Shown: positions 41,338 through 52,500 of the stretch, piece by piece | How positions within the stretch are numbered: position 1 is the first letter of the stretch | Layout of the letters: each line of letters starts with the position of its first letter | Source: Pirellulales bacterium | GTDB taxonomy: Bacteria; Planctomycetota; Planctomycetia; Pirellulales; JAICIG01 | Reading direction: 5' to 3' | Length of the DNA stretch: 62,426 bases | NCBI GenBank assembly: GCA_025927475.1 | Contig: JAICLL010000014.1 | Span: 1-62,426, forward strand | The notes under the pieces: model-generated | Told to the model about the DNA's origin: nothing | Database searches by the model: none | The model's input: the letters and a program-made list of their open reading frames with translations, nothing else | Position numbers and translations under genes: made by a program

Positions 41338-44300
41338 ATGAGCGAGATTCTCGACCTGGTGCGTAGCGTGTTCGACCAGAGCGCCGACGCCGTCTGCCTG
41401 ACGACGTTGCGGGCAGAGCCGTTTTATCTCAATGCCGCCGGGCGCCGGTTGCTAGAGATCGACGACGCCGAGGACCTGTCGGACGCCGGCCTGCGCGACT
41501 TCTATACCGAGGCCACCCGCGGCGTGCTGCGCGAAACGGTCTTTCCCACCGTGCGCGATCACGGTCGCTGGCAAGGCGAAGGGCAGTTGCGTCGCTGGGG
41601 CCGCGACGAACCGCTCGATGTGCAAATCACGGCGTTTTTGGTGCCGCATCCGCGCAAGCCCAAGCCCGTCTGCCTGGCCCTGGTGCATCGCTATCTGGGC
41701 GATCTGCGGCGGGCCGACGAGGCCGAATCGCTGCGCAAAGCCATTCTCGAATCGTCGCTCGACCCGATCGTGGCCGTGAACCATGAAGGCGTGATCACCG
41801 AGTTCAACGGGGCGGCGGAACGTGTCTTCCGCCGCTCGCGGCAGGAAGTGCTCGGCCGCCGACCCGACGACGTCATCTTTCCGCCCGAGGCCGCCGGCGG
41901 CGAGCGACACCGCGTCGAACGGCACATGGCGGTGGGTGAAGGCTCGATGCTGGGCCGCCGCACCGAAGTGGTGGCCATGCGCGCAGGCGGCGAGACCTTT
42001 GCCGCCGAAATGGCGATGACCATCAGCCGCGCGGGCGGCCAGCCCATTTTCACCTTCTTCTTCCGCGACATCAGCGAACGCAAGCAAGCCGAGCAGGCCC
42101 TGCGAGACAGCGAAGCGCTCTATCACTCGCTGGTCGAAAGTCTGCCGATGAACGTGTTCCGCAAAGACCTCGACGGGCGATTCACTTTCGCCAATCGGCT
42201 GTTTTGCGAGACGCTGGGCACGCGGAACGAGCAAGTCATCGGCCGCACCGATTTTGACTTTTACGATCGCGCCCTGGCCGAAAAATATCGCCGCGATGAC
42301 CAGCAGGTGCTCAGCACCGGGCAGGTGCTCGAAGCCGTCGAAGAGCACCAGAAGTCGGACGGCGCGAAGCTTTACGTGCAAGTGCTCAAGACGCCGGTGC
42401 GCGACAGCCAGGACCGCCTGGTGGGCACGCAGGCCATTTTTTGGGACGTGACGGCTCGCAAGAAGACCGAAGAGGCTTTGCGCATCAGCGAGCAGCGGCT
42501 GCAATCGATTCTCGACAATGCGCGGGCCGTTATTTATGTCAAAGACATCGATGGCCGCTATGTGCTGGTCAACCAGTTGTTCGAGTCGCTGTTTCACGTT
42601 CGCCGGATCGACGTGGTGGGCAAGACCGACCGCGACCTGTTTCCGCCCGAGTTGGCTGATATCTATCAGGCGAACGATCAGCGGGTGTTGGCCGCCGGGG
42701 CGCCGCTGCAGTTTGAAGAGGTCGCTCCGCAAGACGACGGCGCCCACACGTATGTTTCGACCAAGTTTTTGCTCTACGATGCCAGCGGCGTGCCCTATGC
42801 CATTTGCGGCATCTCGACGGATATCACCAGCCGCAAGCGGGCCGAGGTCGAGCTGCGCCGCGCGAAAGAGGCCGCCGAAGACGCCAACCGCGCCAAGAGC
42901 GTCTTTCTGGCCAACATGAGCCACGAAATCCGCACGCCCATGAACGGCATCATCGGCATGTCGGAGTTGGTGCTCGACACGCCGCTCGATCCCCGTCAGC
43001 GCGAATACATCTCGCTGGTCAAAGAATCGGCAGATTCGCTGCTGTCGGTCATCAACGACGTGCTCGATTTTTCGAAGGTCGAGGCGGGCAAGCTCGAACT
43101 GGAAGAGACCGATTTTTCGCTGCGCGGCAGCGTGGGCGACGCGGTGCGCTCGCTCGAATTCCGTGCGCGCGACAAAGAGCTTGACTTAACGTGGCAGATT
43201 GCGCCCGATGTGCCCGACCATTTGATTGGCGACAGCGGGCGTTTGCGGCAGGTGCTGCTCAACCTGCTGGGCAATGCCATCAAGTTCACGGAACGAGGTG
43301 GTGTGCGCGTGGAAGTCGCCGCCGACCCGCCCGACGGCGAGCAGGCGATGCTGCACTTCACGATCATCGACACGGGCATTGGCATCGCCGCCGAAAAGCG
43401 CGAAGTCATCTTCGAGGCGTTTGAACAGGCCGACAGTTCGACCACCCGCCGCTTTGGCGGCAGCGGCCTGGGGCTGGCGATTTCCAAAAAACTGGTCGAG
43501 TTGATGCGGGGCCGCATCGGGGTCGAGAGCGAGCTGGGCCACGGCAGCCGATTTCATTTCACGGCGAGATTCACGGTGGCGGCGGGGCCGGTGGCGGCGC
43601 CGCGCGCCCCGCTGCCCGCAGCCGATCAGCCGACAGCCGATCAGCCGGCGCCGGCGCCGGCGGGCGGCGACACTCGAGCAGCTCGGCATTTGCACATCTT
43701 GCTGGCTGAAGACAGCGTGGTGAACCAGAAGCTGGCGGTCTATCTGCTCGAGAAATGGGGCCACCGCGTCACCGTGGTCACCACGGGACGCGAAGCGGTC
43801 GAAGCGGTAATGGGGCAATCGTTCGACCTGGTGCTGATGGACGTGCAAATGCCCGAGCTTGACGGCTTGCAAGCCACCGCCGCGATTCGCCGTCGCGAGT
43901 CGGGCGGGCGGCGGCTGCCGATTGTGGCGATGACGGCCCACGCCATGGTGGGCGACCGCGAGCGTTGCCTGGCCGCCGGCATGGATGGCTATCTCTCGAA
44001 ACCGATCCGCGCCCGCGAATTGCTCGAAGTCGTCGAAGAAATCGTCGCGGGCGAAGCGGGGCCATCGGATTCCTCCGGTGAGGCAGCCGCCGACTGGGCC
44101 GCCGCACTCGAGCGTTTGCAAGGCGACCGCGAGTTGCTGGAAGAGATCGCCGGCGTCTTCCGCGAAGAAGCGCCCAAGCTGCTCGACCAGATTCGCGAGG
44201 CGATTGAACGCCGCGACGCGGCGCTATTGAAGCTTTCGGCGCACACGCTCAAAGGCGCCTTGGTGAACTTCGCGGCCAACGGCGCCATCGACGCCGCTCG

Positions 44301-44430
44301 CCGGCTGGAGATGATGGGCAAGCGCGGCGATCTTTCCTCCGCCGCCGAAGGGCTTGTCGAGCTGGAGCGCCAGCTCGACCGCCTGGCGCCGGCGATGGAA
44401 GCTTGGAGCAAGGCCGACGCCAATACTTAG
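41338..44430 (+). CDS. Hybrid sensor histidine kinase (PAS repeats, HisKA, HATPase, REC, Hpt)
   Basis: The 1030-residue protein carries about four PAS domains (roughly 1-510), seen as repeated ...DIS/TERK linkers. A HisKA domain with phospho-acceptor His529 ([12 protein letters not shown]) follows, then an HATPase domain with N- and G-boxes ([30 protein letters not shown]). A receiver domain has phospho-acceptor Asp835 ([10 protein letters not shown]), and a C-terminal Hpt domain has His969 ([10 protein letters not shown]). All catalytic residues are intact, so a full His-Asp-His phosphorelay is encoded in one protein. No transmembrane helix is evident, suggesting a cytoplasmic sensor. No response-regulator gene is adjacent. 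The start at 41338 was chosen by the PAS beginning. Confidence 0.92.
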   Translation: MSEILDLVRSVFDQSADAVCLTTLRAEPFYLNAAGRRLLEIDDAEDLSDAGLRDFYTEATRGVLRETVFPTVRDHGRWQGEGQLRRWGRDEPLDVQITAFLVPHPRKPKPVCLALVHRYLGDLRRADEAESLRKAILESSLDPIVAVNHEGVITEFNGAAERVFRRSRQEVLGRRPDDVIFPPEAAGGERHRVERHMAVGEGSMLGRRTEVVAMRAGGETFAAEMAMTISRAGGQPIFTFFFRDISERKQAEQALRDSEALYHSLVESLPMNVFRKDLDGRFTFANRLFCETLGTRNEQVIGRTDFDFYDRALAEKYRRDDQQVLSTGQVLEAVEEHQKSDGAKLYVQVLKTPVRDSQDRLVGTQAIFWDVTARKKTEEALRISEQRLQSILDNARAVIYVKDIDGRYVLVNQLFESLFHVRRIDVVGKTDRDLFPPELADIYQANDQRVLAAGAPLQFEEVAPQDDGAHTYVSTKFLLYDASGVPYAICGISTDITSRKRAEVELRRAKEAAEDANRAKSVFLANMSHEIRTPMNGIIGMSELVLDTPLDPRQREYISLVKESADSLLSVINDVLDFSKVEAGKLELEETDFSLRGSVGDAVRSLEFRARDKELDLTWQIAPDVPDHLIGDSGRLRQVLLNLLGNAIKFTERGGVRVEVAADPPDGEQAMLHFTIIDTGIGIAAEKREVIFEAFEQADSSTTRRFGGSGLGLAISKKLVELMRGRIGVESELGHGSRFHFTARFTVAAGPVAAPRAPLPAADQPTADQPAPAPAGGDTRAARHLHILLAEDSVVNQKLAVYLLEKWGHRVTVVTTGREAVEAVMGQSFDLVLMDVQMPELDGLQATAAIRRRESGGRRLPIVAMTAHAMVGDRERCLAAGMDGYLSKPIRARELLEVVEEIVAGEAGPSDSSGEAAADWAAALERLQGDRELLEEIAGVFREEAPKLLDQIREAIERRDAALLKLSAHTLKGALVNFAANGAIDAARRLEMMGKRGDLSSAAEGLVELERQLDRLAPAMEAWSKADANT

Positions 44431-44529
44431 GAGCGGACGAAAAATAACTTCGACATACACATCCCTCTCCCTCCGGGAGAGGTCAGGTGAGGGCCAAGAC
44501 AATTGCCGAAGTTATTTTTCGTCCGCTCC
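44430..44529. repeat. Composite inverted-repeat element (MITE-like)
   Basis: Perfect 23-base inverted arms (44430-44452 and 44507-44529; left arm begins GGAGCGGACG) flank 54 bases. Inside lies a second hairpin, CCTCTCCC/GGGAGAGG, with a TCC loop. The left arm starts at the last base of the kinase stop codon. Terminal inverted repeats, short length and no gene suggest a non-autonomous mobile element or a long-stem mRNA 3' structure. Confidence 0.75.
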
Positions 44530-44541
44530 TTAATTAGGGCC

Positions 44542-44644
44542 GTAGGGTGGGCCGAGCGCAGCGAGTCCCACCTTCCGGGAGTTACTCGGCGCGGTAACGA
44601 TCATGCGGCAAAAGGTGGGACTCGTTTCACTCGGCCCACCCTAC
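44542..44644. repeat. Inverted pair of GTAGGGTGGGCCGAG elements
   Basis: One copy (44542-44572) and one inverted copy (44614-44644) face each other across 41 bases, an arrangement like the bacterial interspersed mosaic elements (BIMEs) built from two inverted REPs. No gene lies between them. Confidence 0.8.
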
Positions 44645-44698
44645 GATATGCTCGGTTTCCCACCCCTCATCTCGTTCCCCCAGCCCCGAGCCCTCCCT

Positions 44699-45889
44699 TT
44701 ATTCCACTCGGCAAACGAAGCACTTGAGGTACTCCGTCTCCAGACAGGTAACGCTGGTGGGATGATCGGCCGCGGCGCCGCGGGCTTCAAGAATCTGCAC
44801 GTTGCGGCTGGTGCGCTGCGCCACCTCGGCCAGCACGTGCTGAAAATCTTCGCGCGTCACGTAGCCCGAGCAACTGCATGTCACCAATACGCCATCGGGC
44901 TCCAGCAACTCGACCGCCCGTTCGTTAAGCTTATGGTACGCTCGCAAGGCGTCGGGCAGGCCCTGCCGCCGCCGGGCGAACTTGGGCGGATCGAGCACGA
45001 TGCCGCCGAAACGTCGCCCCTCGCTGGCCAATTGTTCGAGCGTTTGAAAGCCGTCGCCCGTCTCGAAACGCACATTGGACACGCCGTTGAGCTGGGCGTT
45101 CGCCTTGGCCAGGGCGATGGCCTTGGCGCTGGAATCGACGCCCAGAACTTCCGCCGCGCCGCCTCGTAGCGACGCGCACAATGCGAAGCCGCCGGTGTAA
45201 CAAAACACATCGAGCACGCTCCGCCCGTGCATGTAGCCAGCCGACGCCAGGCGGTTGTCGCGCTGGTCCAGAAAAAAACCAGTCTTCTGCCCCGCCGCCA
45301 GATCGACGCCATATCGAATGCCGTGTTCCTCGATAAACACCGGGCCGCCGGGCGGCTCGCCCCAGCAAGGGCCTTCGACCAGACCGGTCGGAAGTCCTTC
45401 GAGCGCGCCGACGCCTTGATCGACGCGCAGCAGGATGCCGCGCGGCCGCAACAGTTCATCGGCTAGCGACAGCAGCTCTTCGACCCGCAGGGCCATTGCG
45501 AGCGCCGAAACCTGCATCACCAAATAATCGCCATATCGATCGACGACCAGCCCGCTCAAACCGTCGGCCTCGCTAAACACGAGCCGCACCGCCGAACTGC
45601 TCCGGTGGCTATGGGCTTGTCGTAACGCCAAGGCCGCCTGCAGCCGACGCCGCCAGAACGTGCGATCGAGCGGTTCCTCGCTGCGCCACGTATAGAGCCG
45701 CACGCGAATTCGGCTTTGGCTGTTAAAGATTCCCCGGGCGATCCAGCCGCCGTCGTTGGCCAGCAACTCGACCACATCGCCATCGGCCGGTTGCCCTTCG
45801 ACGCGTTCGACGGCCGAATCGAGCACCCACGGATGCCGCCCGTAGAACGGTCGGGCTTTACGCGGCTTCAGAACAACGCTGGGCATCAT
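44699..45889 (-). CDS. rlmI: RlmI-like 23S rRNA (cytosine-5-)-methyltransferase
   Basis: This 396-residue protein has an N-terminal PUA domain (about 1-75, with GRHPWVLDSAVERVEG). An EEHGIRYGVDLAAGQKTGFFLDQRDNR linker (in part) follows, then a class I SAM-dependent methyltransferase fold. Motif I is VLDVFCYTGGFAL, with FGGIVLDPPKFARRR and the catalytic-cysteine region VTCSCSGYV. These match RlmI, which methylates C1962 of 23S rRNA in E. coli. The gene stands alone on the reverse strand. ATG at 45886 is an equally possible start. Confidence 0.92.
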   Translation of the reverse strand: MMPSVVLKPRKARPFYGRHPWVLDSAVERVEGQPADGDVVELLANDGGWIARGIFNSQSRIRVRLYTWRSEEPLDRTFWRRRLQAALALRQAHSHRSSSAVRLVFSEADGLSGLVVDRYGDYLVMQVSALAMALRVEELLSLADELLRPRGILLRVDQGVGALEGLPTGLVEGPCWGEPPGGPVFIEEHGIRYGVDLAAGQKTGFFLDQRDNRLASAGYMHGRSVLDVFCYTGGFALCASLRGGAAEVLGVDSSAKAIALAKANAQLNGVSNVRFETGDGFQTLEQLASEGRRFGGIVLDPPKFARRRQGLPDALRAYHKLNERAVELLEPDGVLVTCSCSGYVTREDFQHVLAEVAQRTSRNVQILEARGAAADHPTSVTCLETEYLKCFVCRVE

Positions 45890-46000
45890 GAGGGCGGAAT
45901 GCGGAGGGTGGAGTGGTCACCCGATTGTAGGCGATAGGCAGCTCCAGCGCGAGGGGGGCCTGGACCACTCGAACCGTAATGGCGATGGTAGCGGCGGACG

Positions 46001-47386
46001 TTACTGCGGCGGCAGCTCAAAGTTAGCAACACCGGCGGAGCCGGGATGGAAAATGTTGCCGTGGATTTTCATGGTCTGAAGGTTGTCCTTGCGAACCTGC
46101 GCCACGAGGGCGAAAAGGTAACGAGGGGGAACAACCTGCGGCCGACCGTCGACGATCACTTTGTCGCGCCCTGTGTCGTACACCACGTTGTTTGCAATGA
46201 TCACATCGCGCAGGGGCGGGACCGTCGGCGCTTGCTCATCCTCGAGGGCAATGGCGTAAAGTGAGGCGCCGGGTGAGCTACCCGTGCTCCAATATTGGTC
46301 ACCGAACCCATAGTCGCTGATGATATTCCCCATGATCACGGTGCCACCGTCGACATTTGGACCTTTCGCCGGCCGGTCAGCGCCGCTTGCCTCGACCGCG
46401 TAGTGGGCCGCTGCCCCGGACGCGACAAGAATGCCGTACAGATCCACTCGACTGAACTGGTTGTTGCTGATGATGACGTGCTTGGAACCGTGCATGGCCT
46501 TGGCGCCCACCATGGCGCCGTTGACGACATTTCCCGTGACCGTGACGTAATCGGCGTGAATGTCAAAGCCTTGGGCCGCGTTCTCGATGTAGTTGCCGCT
46601 GAGCACCGAATAATAGGCGTTGCCCTGTCCGCCGAAAAACAGCGCCGAACCCTGATGCCAGTTACTTGTGTAGGGGTTCTCCTTGAGGCCCTTCGGCGTG
46701 GCCCGGCCTGGCTTTTCGGGAACGACGGTCACCTTGCCCAAGTCGTACTTGTCGCGGTTTTCCTTTGTGGCACGGAAGGCGGTTTCAATGATTCTGTTGT
46801 TGGTAATCTGGGCTCCTTGGCAGTCGATGAACTTCATGCCGTTTCCATCGACGCATCGAAAAGCGTAGCCCATCTCGGAGTTGCCCGTGCGATCGTCGAT
46901 GGTCACCGACTTGTAGTCGCGCACCAGGCAGTTGCGCACCGCGAGACGCGTGCAGTGTTCGATTTTCAGGCCAGCATTTTCGCCGCAGTTGTTCATGACG
47001 GAAACGCCGTCAACGGTCAGCCCCTCGCACCACGCGGCAAAGATGCCGTTGCGGCCGCCATCGTGTTTGCCGCGCTCGCGAAAGAGTTTAATGTCACGGA
47101 TGGTGACGTCATTCGCCTCGCGCACATTGATGATGTCTTTCGAGGCGTCGGTCATCACCAACCGACCAGGGCCGCACAGCCCGGTGCCCGACGTCTTGAT
47201 CATCACCGTCTCGGTGAGGAGATGATCGCCGTTCGGCACGTATACCGTGCGGCCGGGATTCGCGTCAATTGCCGCCTGAAGCGAGGGGTAATCGGTAGAC
47301 TGAAGGTCCGCCTGCGCCGGGGCTGGCGAGATCGACGCTGACAGGCTGATCAGCAAACTCGCAAAGGTGAAGCTACGAGCCCGCAT
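46001..47386 (-). CDS. Secreted right-handed beta-helix protein
   Basis: The 461-residue protein has a signal peptide (about 1-27) ending near PAQADL. A pectate-lyase-like repeat pattern follows (YPSLQAAIDANPGRTVYVPNG, in part; then VTIRDIKL, LTVDGVSVMNNCG, ITNNRIIETAF, VTVTGNVVNGAMVG). These are coils of a right-handed parallel beta-helix, usual for polysaccharide-binding or -degrading proteins. Catalytic residues cannot be assigned from sequence alone. AAGGAA seven bases upstream supports ATG 47386. The gene is flanked by the FlgI-like gene (divergent, across repeats) and rlmI. Confidence 0.85.
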   Translation of the reverse strand: MRARSFTFASLLISLSASISPAPAQADLQSTDYPSLQAAIDANPGRTVYVPNGDHLLTETVMIKTSGTGLCGPGRLVMTDASKDIINVREANDVTIRDIKLFRERGKHDGGRNGIFAAWCEGLTVDGVSVMNNCGENAGLKIEHCTRLAVRNCLVRDYKSVTIDDRTGNSEMGYAFRCVDGNGMKFIDCQGAQITNNRIIETAFRATKENRDKYDLGKVTVVPEKPGRATPKGLKENPYTSNWHQGSALFFGGQGNAYYSVLSGNYIENAAQGFDIHADYVTVTGNVVNGAMVGAKAMHGSKHVIISNNQFSRVDLYGILVASGAAAHYAVEASGADRPAKGPNVDGGTVIMGNIISDYGFGDQYWSTGSSPGASLYAIALEDEQAPTVPPLRDVIIANNVVYDTGRDKVIVDGRPQVVPPRYLFALVAQVRKDNLQTMKIHGNIFHPGSAGVANFELPPQ

Positions 47387-47446
47387 GACATTCCTTTCGT
47401 GGAGAGGCATTGAGTAATTCCGCCCCAAGTGTACCACAGATACTCG

Positions 47447-47532
47447 GTAGGGAACGCCCTCCGTGGCGTTCCGCGAGGGGCGGCGCGACGACGATCCGCA
47501 GCACACGGAAGGCCACCGAGGGCGTTCCCTAC
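47447..47532. repeat. Long palindromic element (GTAGGGAACG family), diverged copy
   Basis: The arms GTAGGGAACGCCCTCCGTGG (starting at 47447) and its imperfect complement ending CGTTCCCTAC (about 47523-47532) enclose about 35 bases. It lies between divergent genes. The DNA just after it (CCCGTTCCTGCGCCC, about 47549) recurs near 57245 next to another CTAC-ended fragment of the family. Confidence 0.8.
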
Positions 47533-47678
47533 AGACGTCTATTGCAAACCCGTTCCTGCGCCCACGGCGGCGGGGTTCCGACGACCGGCCTTGACCGCGT
47601 TTTGGTAAATCACTATGGTCCGATCCCGACAACCCCTCTCTTCGTTCATTTCGCGTCAAATCCCATCGAGTCATAGGC

Positions 47679-49460
47679 ATGAAGCCTAAACGCACGCGGG
47701 CTCGCCACGCGCCAGCTCGCTACGAACGGCGGCAGTTTTTGCAAATCGCGGCAGGCTTGGCTACGGCCGGCATGGCCACCAGCGGCATGGCGATCAGCGG
47801 CTGCGCCCCGTTGAAGGGCCTGCGACTGCAAAGCCCGGAAGATAACGACCTGAAAGCCACCGAGGTGCGGCTGGTCGGCGATGTGGCCGTGCCGCAGGGC
47901 AATTTGCCGCAAGTGGTCGAGTCGGTGGGCCTGGTGACCGGGCTGCCCGGCACCGGCAGCGATCCGCCCGTCTCGTCGGAGCGTTCGCTGCTGATTGATG
48001 AGATGCAGAAGCGCGGCGTGGTCTACCCCAACCAGGTGCTGGCCTCCAATGAAACCGAAATGGTGCTGGTGCGCGCTTATCTGCGGCCGGGCATTCAAAA
48101 GGGCGATCATTTCGACGTCGAGCTGCGCGTGCCGACGCGGAGTGAATGCACGAGCCTGCGCGGCGGCTGGCTGATGGAAACGCGGCTGCGGTTCATGGCC
48201 GAGTTGAAAAACCAGGTCCGTGAAGGCAAGACGCTGGCTCTGGCCGAAGGCGCCGTGCTGGTCGATCCCTCGGCCGAGGGCGAACGCGACCGCATCAAGC
48301 TCACGCGCGGACGCGTGCTGGGCGGCGGCGTGGCCATCGAGTCACGCAAGCTGGGCCTGATGATCACTCGGGCGGAATTTCAGAACGTCTCGACCAGCGC
48401 CCAGATCGGCACTGCCATCAACCACCGGTTCCACACGTTTGTGAGCGGCGTGAAAGAGGGAGTAGCCACGCCCGAAAGCGACAAATATATCGAGCTGACG
48501 GTGCATCCGCGCTATAAGGACAACGTCGAGCGTTATTTGCGGGTGATTCGCGCGTTGCCGCTGCGCGAGACGGCGGCCGAGCGCATCGCCCGGCTGGCCC
48601 TGCTCGAACGGCAATTGCTCGATCATCTGACGGCGGCGCCGGCGGCGTTGAAGCTCGAAGCGTTGGGCAAAGAGGCGGTGAAGACCCTTCGCAAAGGCAT
48701 CGAATCGAACGACCTGGAGGTCAAGTTTTACTCGGCGGAGGCCCTGGCCTATCTCGACGAGACCGACGCCGTGGCGCCCTTGGCCGAAGCGGCCAAACAT
48801 CGGGCGTTCCGCGCCTTCGCCCTGACCGCGCTCAGCGCCATGGACGACTATACTGCCTTCGACGCCCTGCGCGAGTTGCTCGATGTGCCCAGCGCCGAGA
48901 CGCGCTACGGCGCCTTCCGCGCGTTGTGGGCCATGAATAGCGACGATCCGCTGGTCCGCGGCGAAAGCCTGGGCGATCAGTTCAGCTATCATGTGCTCGA
49001 AACCAAGGGACCGCCCATGATCCACGCCACCCGCAGCTTCCGGGCAGAGGTGGTATTGTTCGGTCCCGATCAGCGACTGCTGACGCCCTGTACGTTGGAG
49101 GCCGGCAAAAACATTCAGGTCATTTCGCGGGGCGGCGACGAGGTGACCATCAGCCGCTTCGCAGTGGGCGAGCAAGACCAAAAACGCGTGGTTTCGACCC
49201 GGCTGGACGAGATTATTCGCGAGGTGGTGGCCCTGGGCGGCGTCTATCCCGACGTGGTTCAACTCTTGCACCTGGCCCGGATGCGGCATAATCTGGATAG
49301 TCGCTTCGAGATCGACGCTTTGCCGCAGGGAGGCCGAGTTTACGACCGCCCGCCGGAGGAAGACGAAGGGGACGACGACGATCAGATTATCGTCGCCAAC
49401 CCGCTGCCGGGACTGTTTGCCCGGCCCGGCGGCAAATACTACTACGGGCGCACAAAATAG
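47679..49460 (+). CDS. FlgI-like (P-ring type) lipoprotein with HEAT-like repeats
   Basis: The 593-residue protein has a signal with lipobox-like end (GMAISGCAPLKG, Cys42 region). A FlgI-like region follows (about 70-290): a SVGLVTGLPGTGSDPP block, then a DVELRVPTRSECTSLRGGWL segment that corresponds to the FlgI DVTVSSxGDAKSLRGG motif. HEAT-like helical repeats (about 300-420) and a C-terminal beta domain with an acidic tail complete it. FlgI forms the flagellar P-ring. Here no other flagellar gene is near, so a different envelope role is likely. The ribosome-binding site is weak. Confidence 0.8.
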   Translation: MKPKRTRARHAPARYERRQFLQIAAGLATAGMATSGMAISGCAPLKGLRLQSPEDNDLKATEVRLVGDVAVPQGNLPQVVESVGLVTGLPGTGSDPPVSSERSLLIDEMQKRGVVYPNQVLASNETEMVLVRAYLRPGIQKGDHFDVELRVPTRSECTSLRGGWLMETRLRFMAELKNQVREGKTLALAEGAVLVDPSAEGERDRIKLTRGRVLGGGVAIESRKLGLMITRAEFQNVSTSAQIGTAINHRFHTFVSGVKEGVATPESDKYIELTVHPRYKDNVERYLRVIRALPLRETAAERIARLALLERQLLDHLTAAPAALKLEALGKEAVKTLRKGIESNDLEVKFYSAEALAYLDETDAVAPLAEAAKHRAFRAFALTALSAMDDYTAFDALRELLDVPSAETRYGAFRALWAMNSDDPLVRGESLGDQFSYHVLETKGPPMIHATRSFRAEVVLFGPDQRLLTPCTLEAGKNIQVISRGGDEVTISRFAVGEQDQKRVVSTRLDEIIREVVALGGVYPDVVQLLHLARMRHNLDSRFEIDALPQGGRVYDRPPEEDEGDDDDQIIVANPLPGLFARPGGKYYYGRTK

Positions 49461-49574
49461 AAGAAACACGCCCGCCGCGACGACGACGCTCCCGAGCCAT
49501 CGCTGTGGACCCGACTCTACCACAGCGTGGCCGACTGGAGCGCGTGGGGACCATGAGGCAAACCGTCAAACCGC

Positions 49575-52500
49575 ATGCTCAGAGCGCTGGAACTGGTCGG
49601 CTTCAAAAGCTTCGCCGATCGAACACGGTTTGAATTTCCCAGCGGCATCACGGCGGTGGTCGGGCCCAACGGTTCGGGCAAGTCGAACGTGGTCGACGCC
49701 ATCAAGTGGGTGCTTGGCGAACAGAGCGTCAAGAGCCTGCGCGGCAAGGAGATGGCCGACATCATTTTCAATGGGTCGGCCACGCGTCACCCGCTGAATG
49801 CCGCCGAGGCCACGCTCACGTTCGATAACTCTGCCGGCGTGCTGCCCATCGACACGCCCGAGGTGCTCATCACCCGCCGCATCTATCGCAGCGGCGAAGG
49901 CGAGTATCTGATCAATCGCCAGCCGAGCCGGCTGCGCGACATCCGCGACCTGTTTTCGGGCACCGGCGTAGCCACCGAAGCCTATAGCGTGATCGAACAG
50001 GGCAAGGTCGATGTCATGCTGCAAGCGTCGCCCAAGGATCGCCGAGCGCTGTTTGAAGAAGCGGCGGGCATCAGCCGCTTTAAATCGAAGAAGCTCGAGT
50101 CGTTGCGGCGGTTGGAGCGCGTCGAGCAAAACCTGCTGCGGCTTTCCGATATTGTCGACGAGGTGGGCAGCCGGTTGCGCAGCGTGCGCATGCAAGCCTC
50201 GAAGGCCAAGCGATATAAGGAGCACGCCGATCGGCTGCAATCGCTGCGCACCCAAGTCGGCCTGGCCGATTGGCGGCGGCTGGGCCGGCGATTGGCCGAG
50301 CTGGAAGCCGAGCTAGGCGAGCTGGCGGGCCGACGCGACGCCGCCATGACGCGGGCCGACGAGTTGGGCGCCGCGGCGCATGAGCTGGAAGACGCCTTGC
50401 ACGAAACCGTCGAAGCCCGGCGGCGCTGCGATGAGCAGATTGCCGGTAATCGTGAGCGGATCGCCTTGCACGAGGCGACGGTCGAGCAGCAGCTTACACG
50501 AGCCGGCGAATCGGAGGCCGAGGCGGCGCGGCTGCTGGGCCAGCTTGCGGCGCTGCGCGTGCGGGCTGGCGATCTCGAACAACAACTGTCCGACACGTTG
50601 GCACAAGTTGAGCAGGCGGCCCGCGACGCCGACGACAAGAACCAGCGGCTCGAAGCCTGCGAGCGTGAGCTGGCCGAGCGGCAGCAGGAGTTCGATGGCT
50701 GCCGCGCCGAGTATGACGCCAGCCGCCAGGCCTCGCTCGAAGCGACCCGCTCGGCGGCGGCACTCGAGAGCGAATCGGCGGCGCTGGCCGCGCAGCTCGA
50801 AGCCGCTCGGGCCGCGCTTCAGCGGCGTGGGCAGCAGCTTGGCGAACTACGCGCGGCCCACGAAGCCGCCGCGGCCGACATCGAGCGAGTCAAAACTCAA
50901 CAGCAACAGTCGGCCAAGTCGGTCGATCAACTGCTCCGCCAGCGCACGGCCGCTGAAGCGAACCTGGCCGAGCGGCGCGGGCGGCAGAACGAGCTGGCCG
51001 CGCGATTGGCCGAGCTGCGCCAGCGCCAGGCCGCCGCGGGCGAACGCGCCGCGCTGGTCGAAGAACTCGAAAAGCGTCAAGAAGGCGTGGGCGCCGGCGT
51101 CAAAGAGCTGCTGGCCAAAGCGCGGGACGCCTCGGGACCGGCGCGGGCGATTCGCGGCCTGTTGGCAGAACTGCTGCAGGTGAACGTTGATGCGGCGCCT
51201 TTGGTCGAAGCCGCCCTGGGCGACAAAGCCCAAGCCCTGGTCGTGGAGGCCGGTGTCTTGACCGATTTTTTGGCCTGGGCCGAGCAAGAATCGTTGCGGC
51301 TGCCGGGCCGCGTGATGTTTCTGCCGCTGTGCCCACCAGGTCTCGCTCTCGGCCAATCGCCGGCGCTCGAGGGCTTGCCCGGCGTGCAAGGCCGGTTGGA
51401 CCAATGGGTCGAATCGCCCGCGGAACTGAAGCCGTTGGTGCACCAATTATTGGGCCGCGCGTGGATGGTCGAAAACCTAGCCGCGGCGCAGCGCTTGGCG
51501 GCCGACGCCGGCCGCGGCTGCACCTTCGTTACGCCGGGCGCGCAGGTTCTGGCCGCCGATGGCTCGCTCTCGGTGGGACCACGATCCGCCGCGGCGGGCT
51601 TGATCTCGCGCCGCAGCGAGTTGCGGGCGCTGAAAGAGCAACTCGCGGTCATGAACTCGCAAGACCAATCGCTTGCCACCGAAGTCAATGAGCTGGCGCG
51701 CCAAATCGCCCAGGCCGCCGATACGCTCGCCGATTTGGCTGCCCATCATCAGCAAGCGGCCGAAGCGCTCAGCGAACATCGTTTGCAAATGGGCGCTGCC
51801 GAAACGCGCCAGCGGCAGATCGAAGAACAATTAGACACGGTTTCCGCCGAGCAGGGCGAAGCGCAACGCCAAACCGAATCTCTCGCCCAGGCAATCGCCG
51901 CGGCGGGCGAACGGCTGGAAATTGCCCGTGGCGCGCTCAGCTCGGCCGAGCAGGCCGCCGCCAGCAGCCGGTCGGCCATGCGGCAGGCCGACGAGCGCCG
52001 CCAGGAGCATCAACGCCGGGTGGCCGCGGCCCAGGTCGAGCAAGCCAAGGGAGATGAGCGGCTGCAGAATCTGCGGACGCACTTGGTTCAACTGCAGCGC
52101 GATCAACGGGAGCGGCGGCGCTCGATCGACGATTGCCGCACTCAACTGCTGCAGGCCCGCGACAAGCGGCGCCAGGCCGAACGGCACACCTTGCAGGCCG
52201 AGGCCGAAATGGCCTTGCTGTATCTCGACAAACAGGCGCTCGCGGACCAGCGTGTTTCGTTGGCCGCGGAGCAAGAACAGCAGCGTGCCCGCCGCGCCGA
52301 TCTGGTCGCGCAATCGCAGGCCGCCCAAGGCGAAGCTCGTTCGCTCGAACAAGAGCGGCACGCGCGCGACCTGGCCGCCGGCGAAATCCGCCACGAGCGA
52401 ACGACCCTGGCCGATCGCCTGCGCGAAGATTACGGCATTGAGCTGGCCGAGTTGGAACATGCCTTGACCAGCGACGAGCAGCTTGCGCGCGAGGAGGTCG

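Noticed and set aside
47410..47676. Forward open frame of 88 codons between the beta-helix and FlgI-like genes
   Set aside because: It is made mostly of the palindromic repeat and its flank and has no conserved-looking protein sequence.
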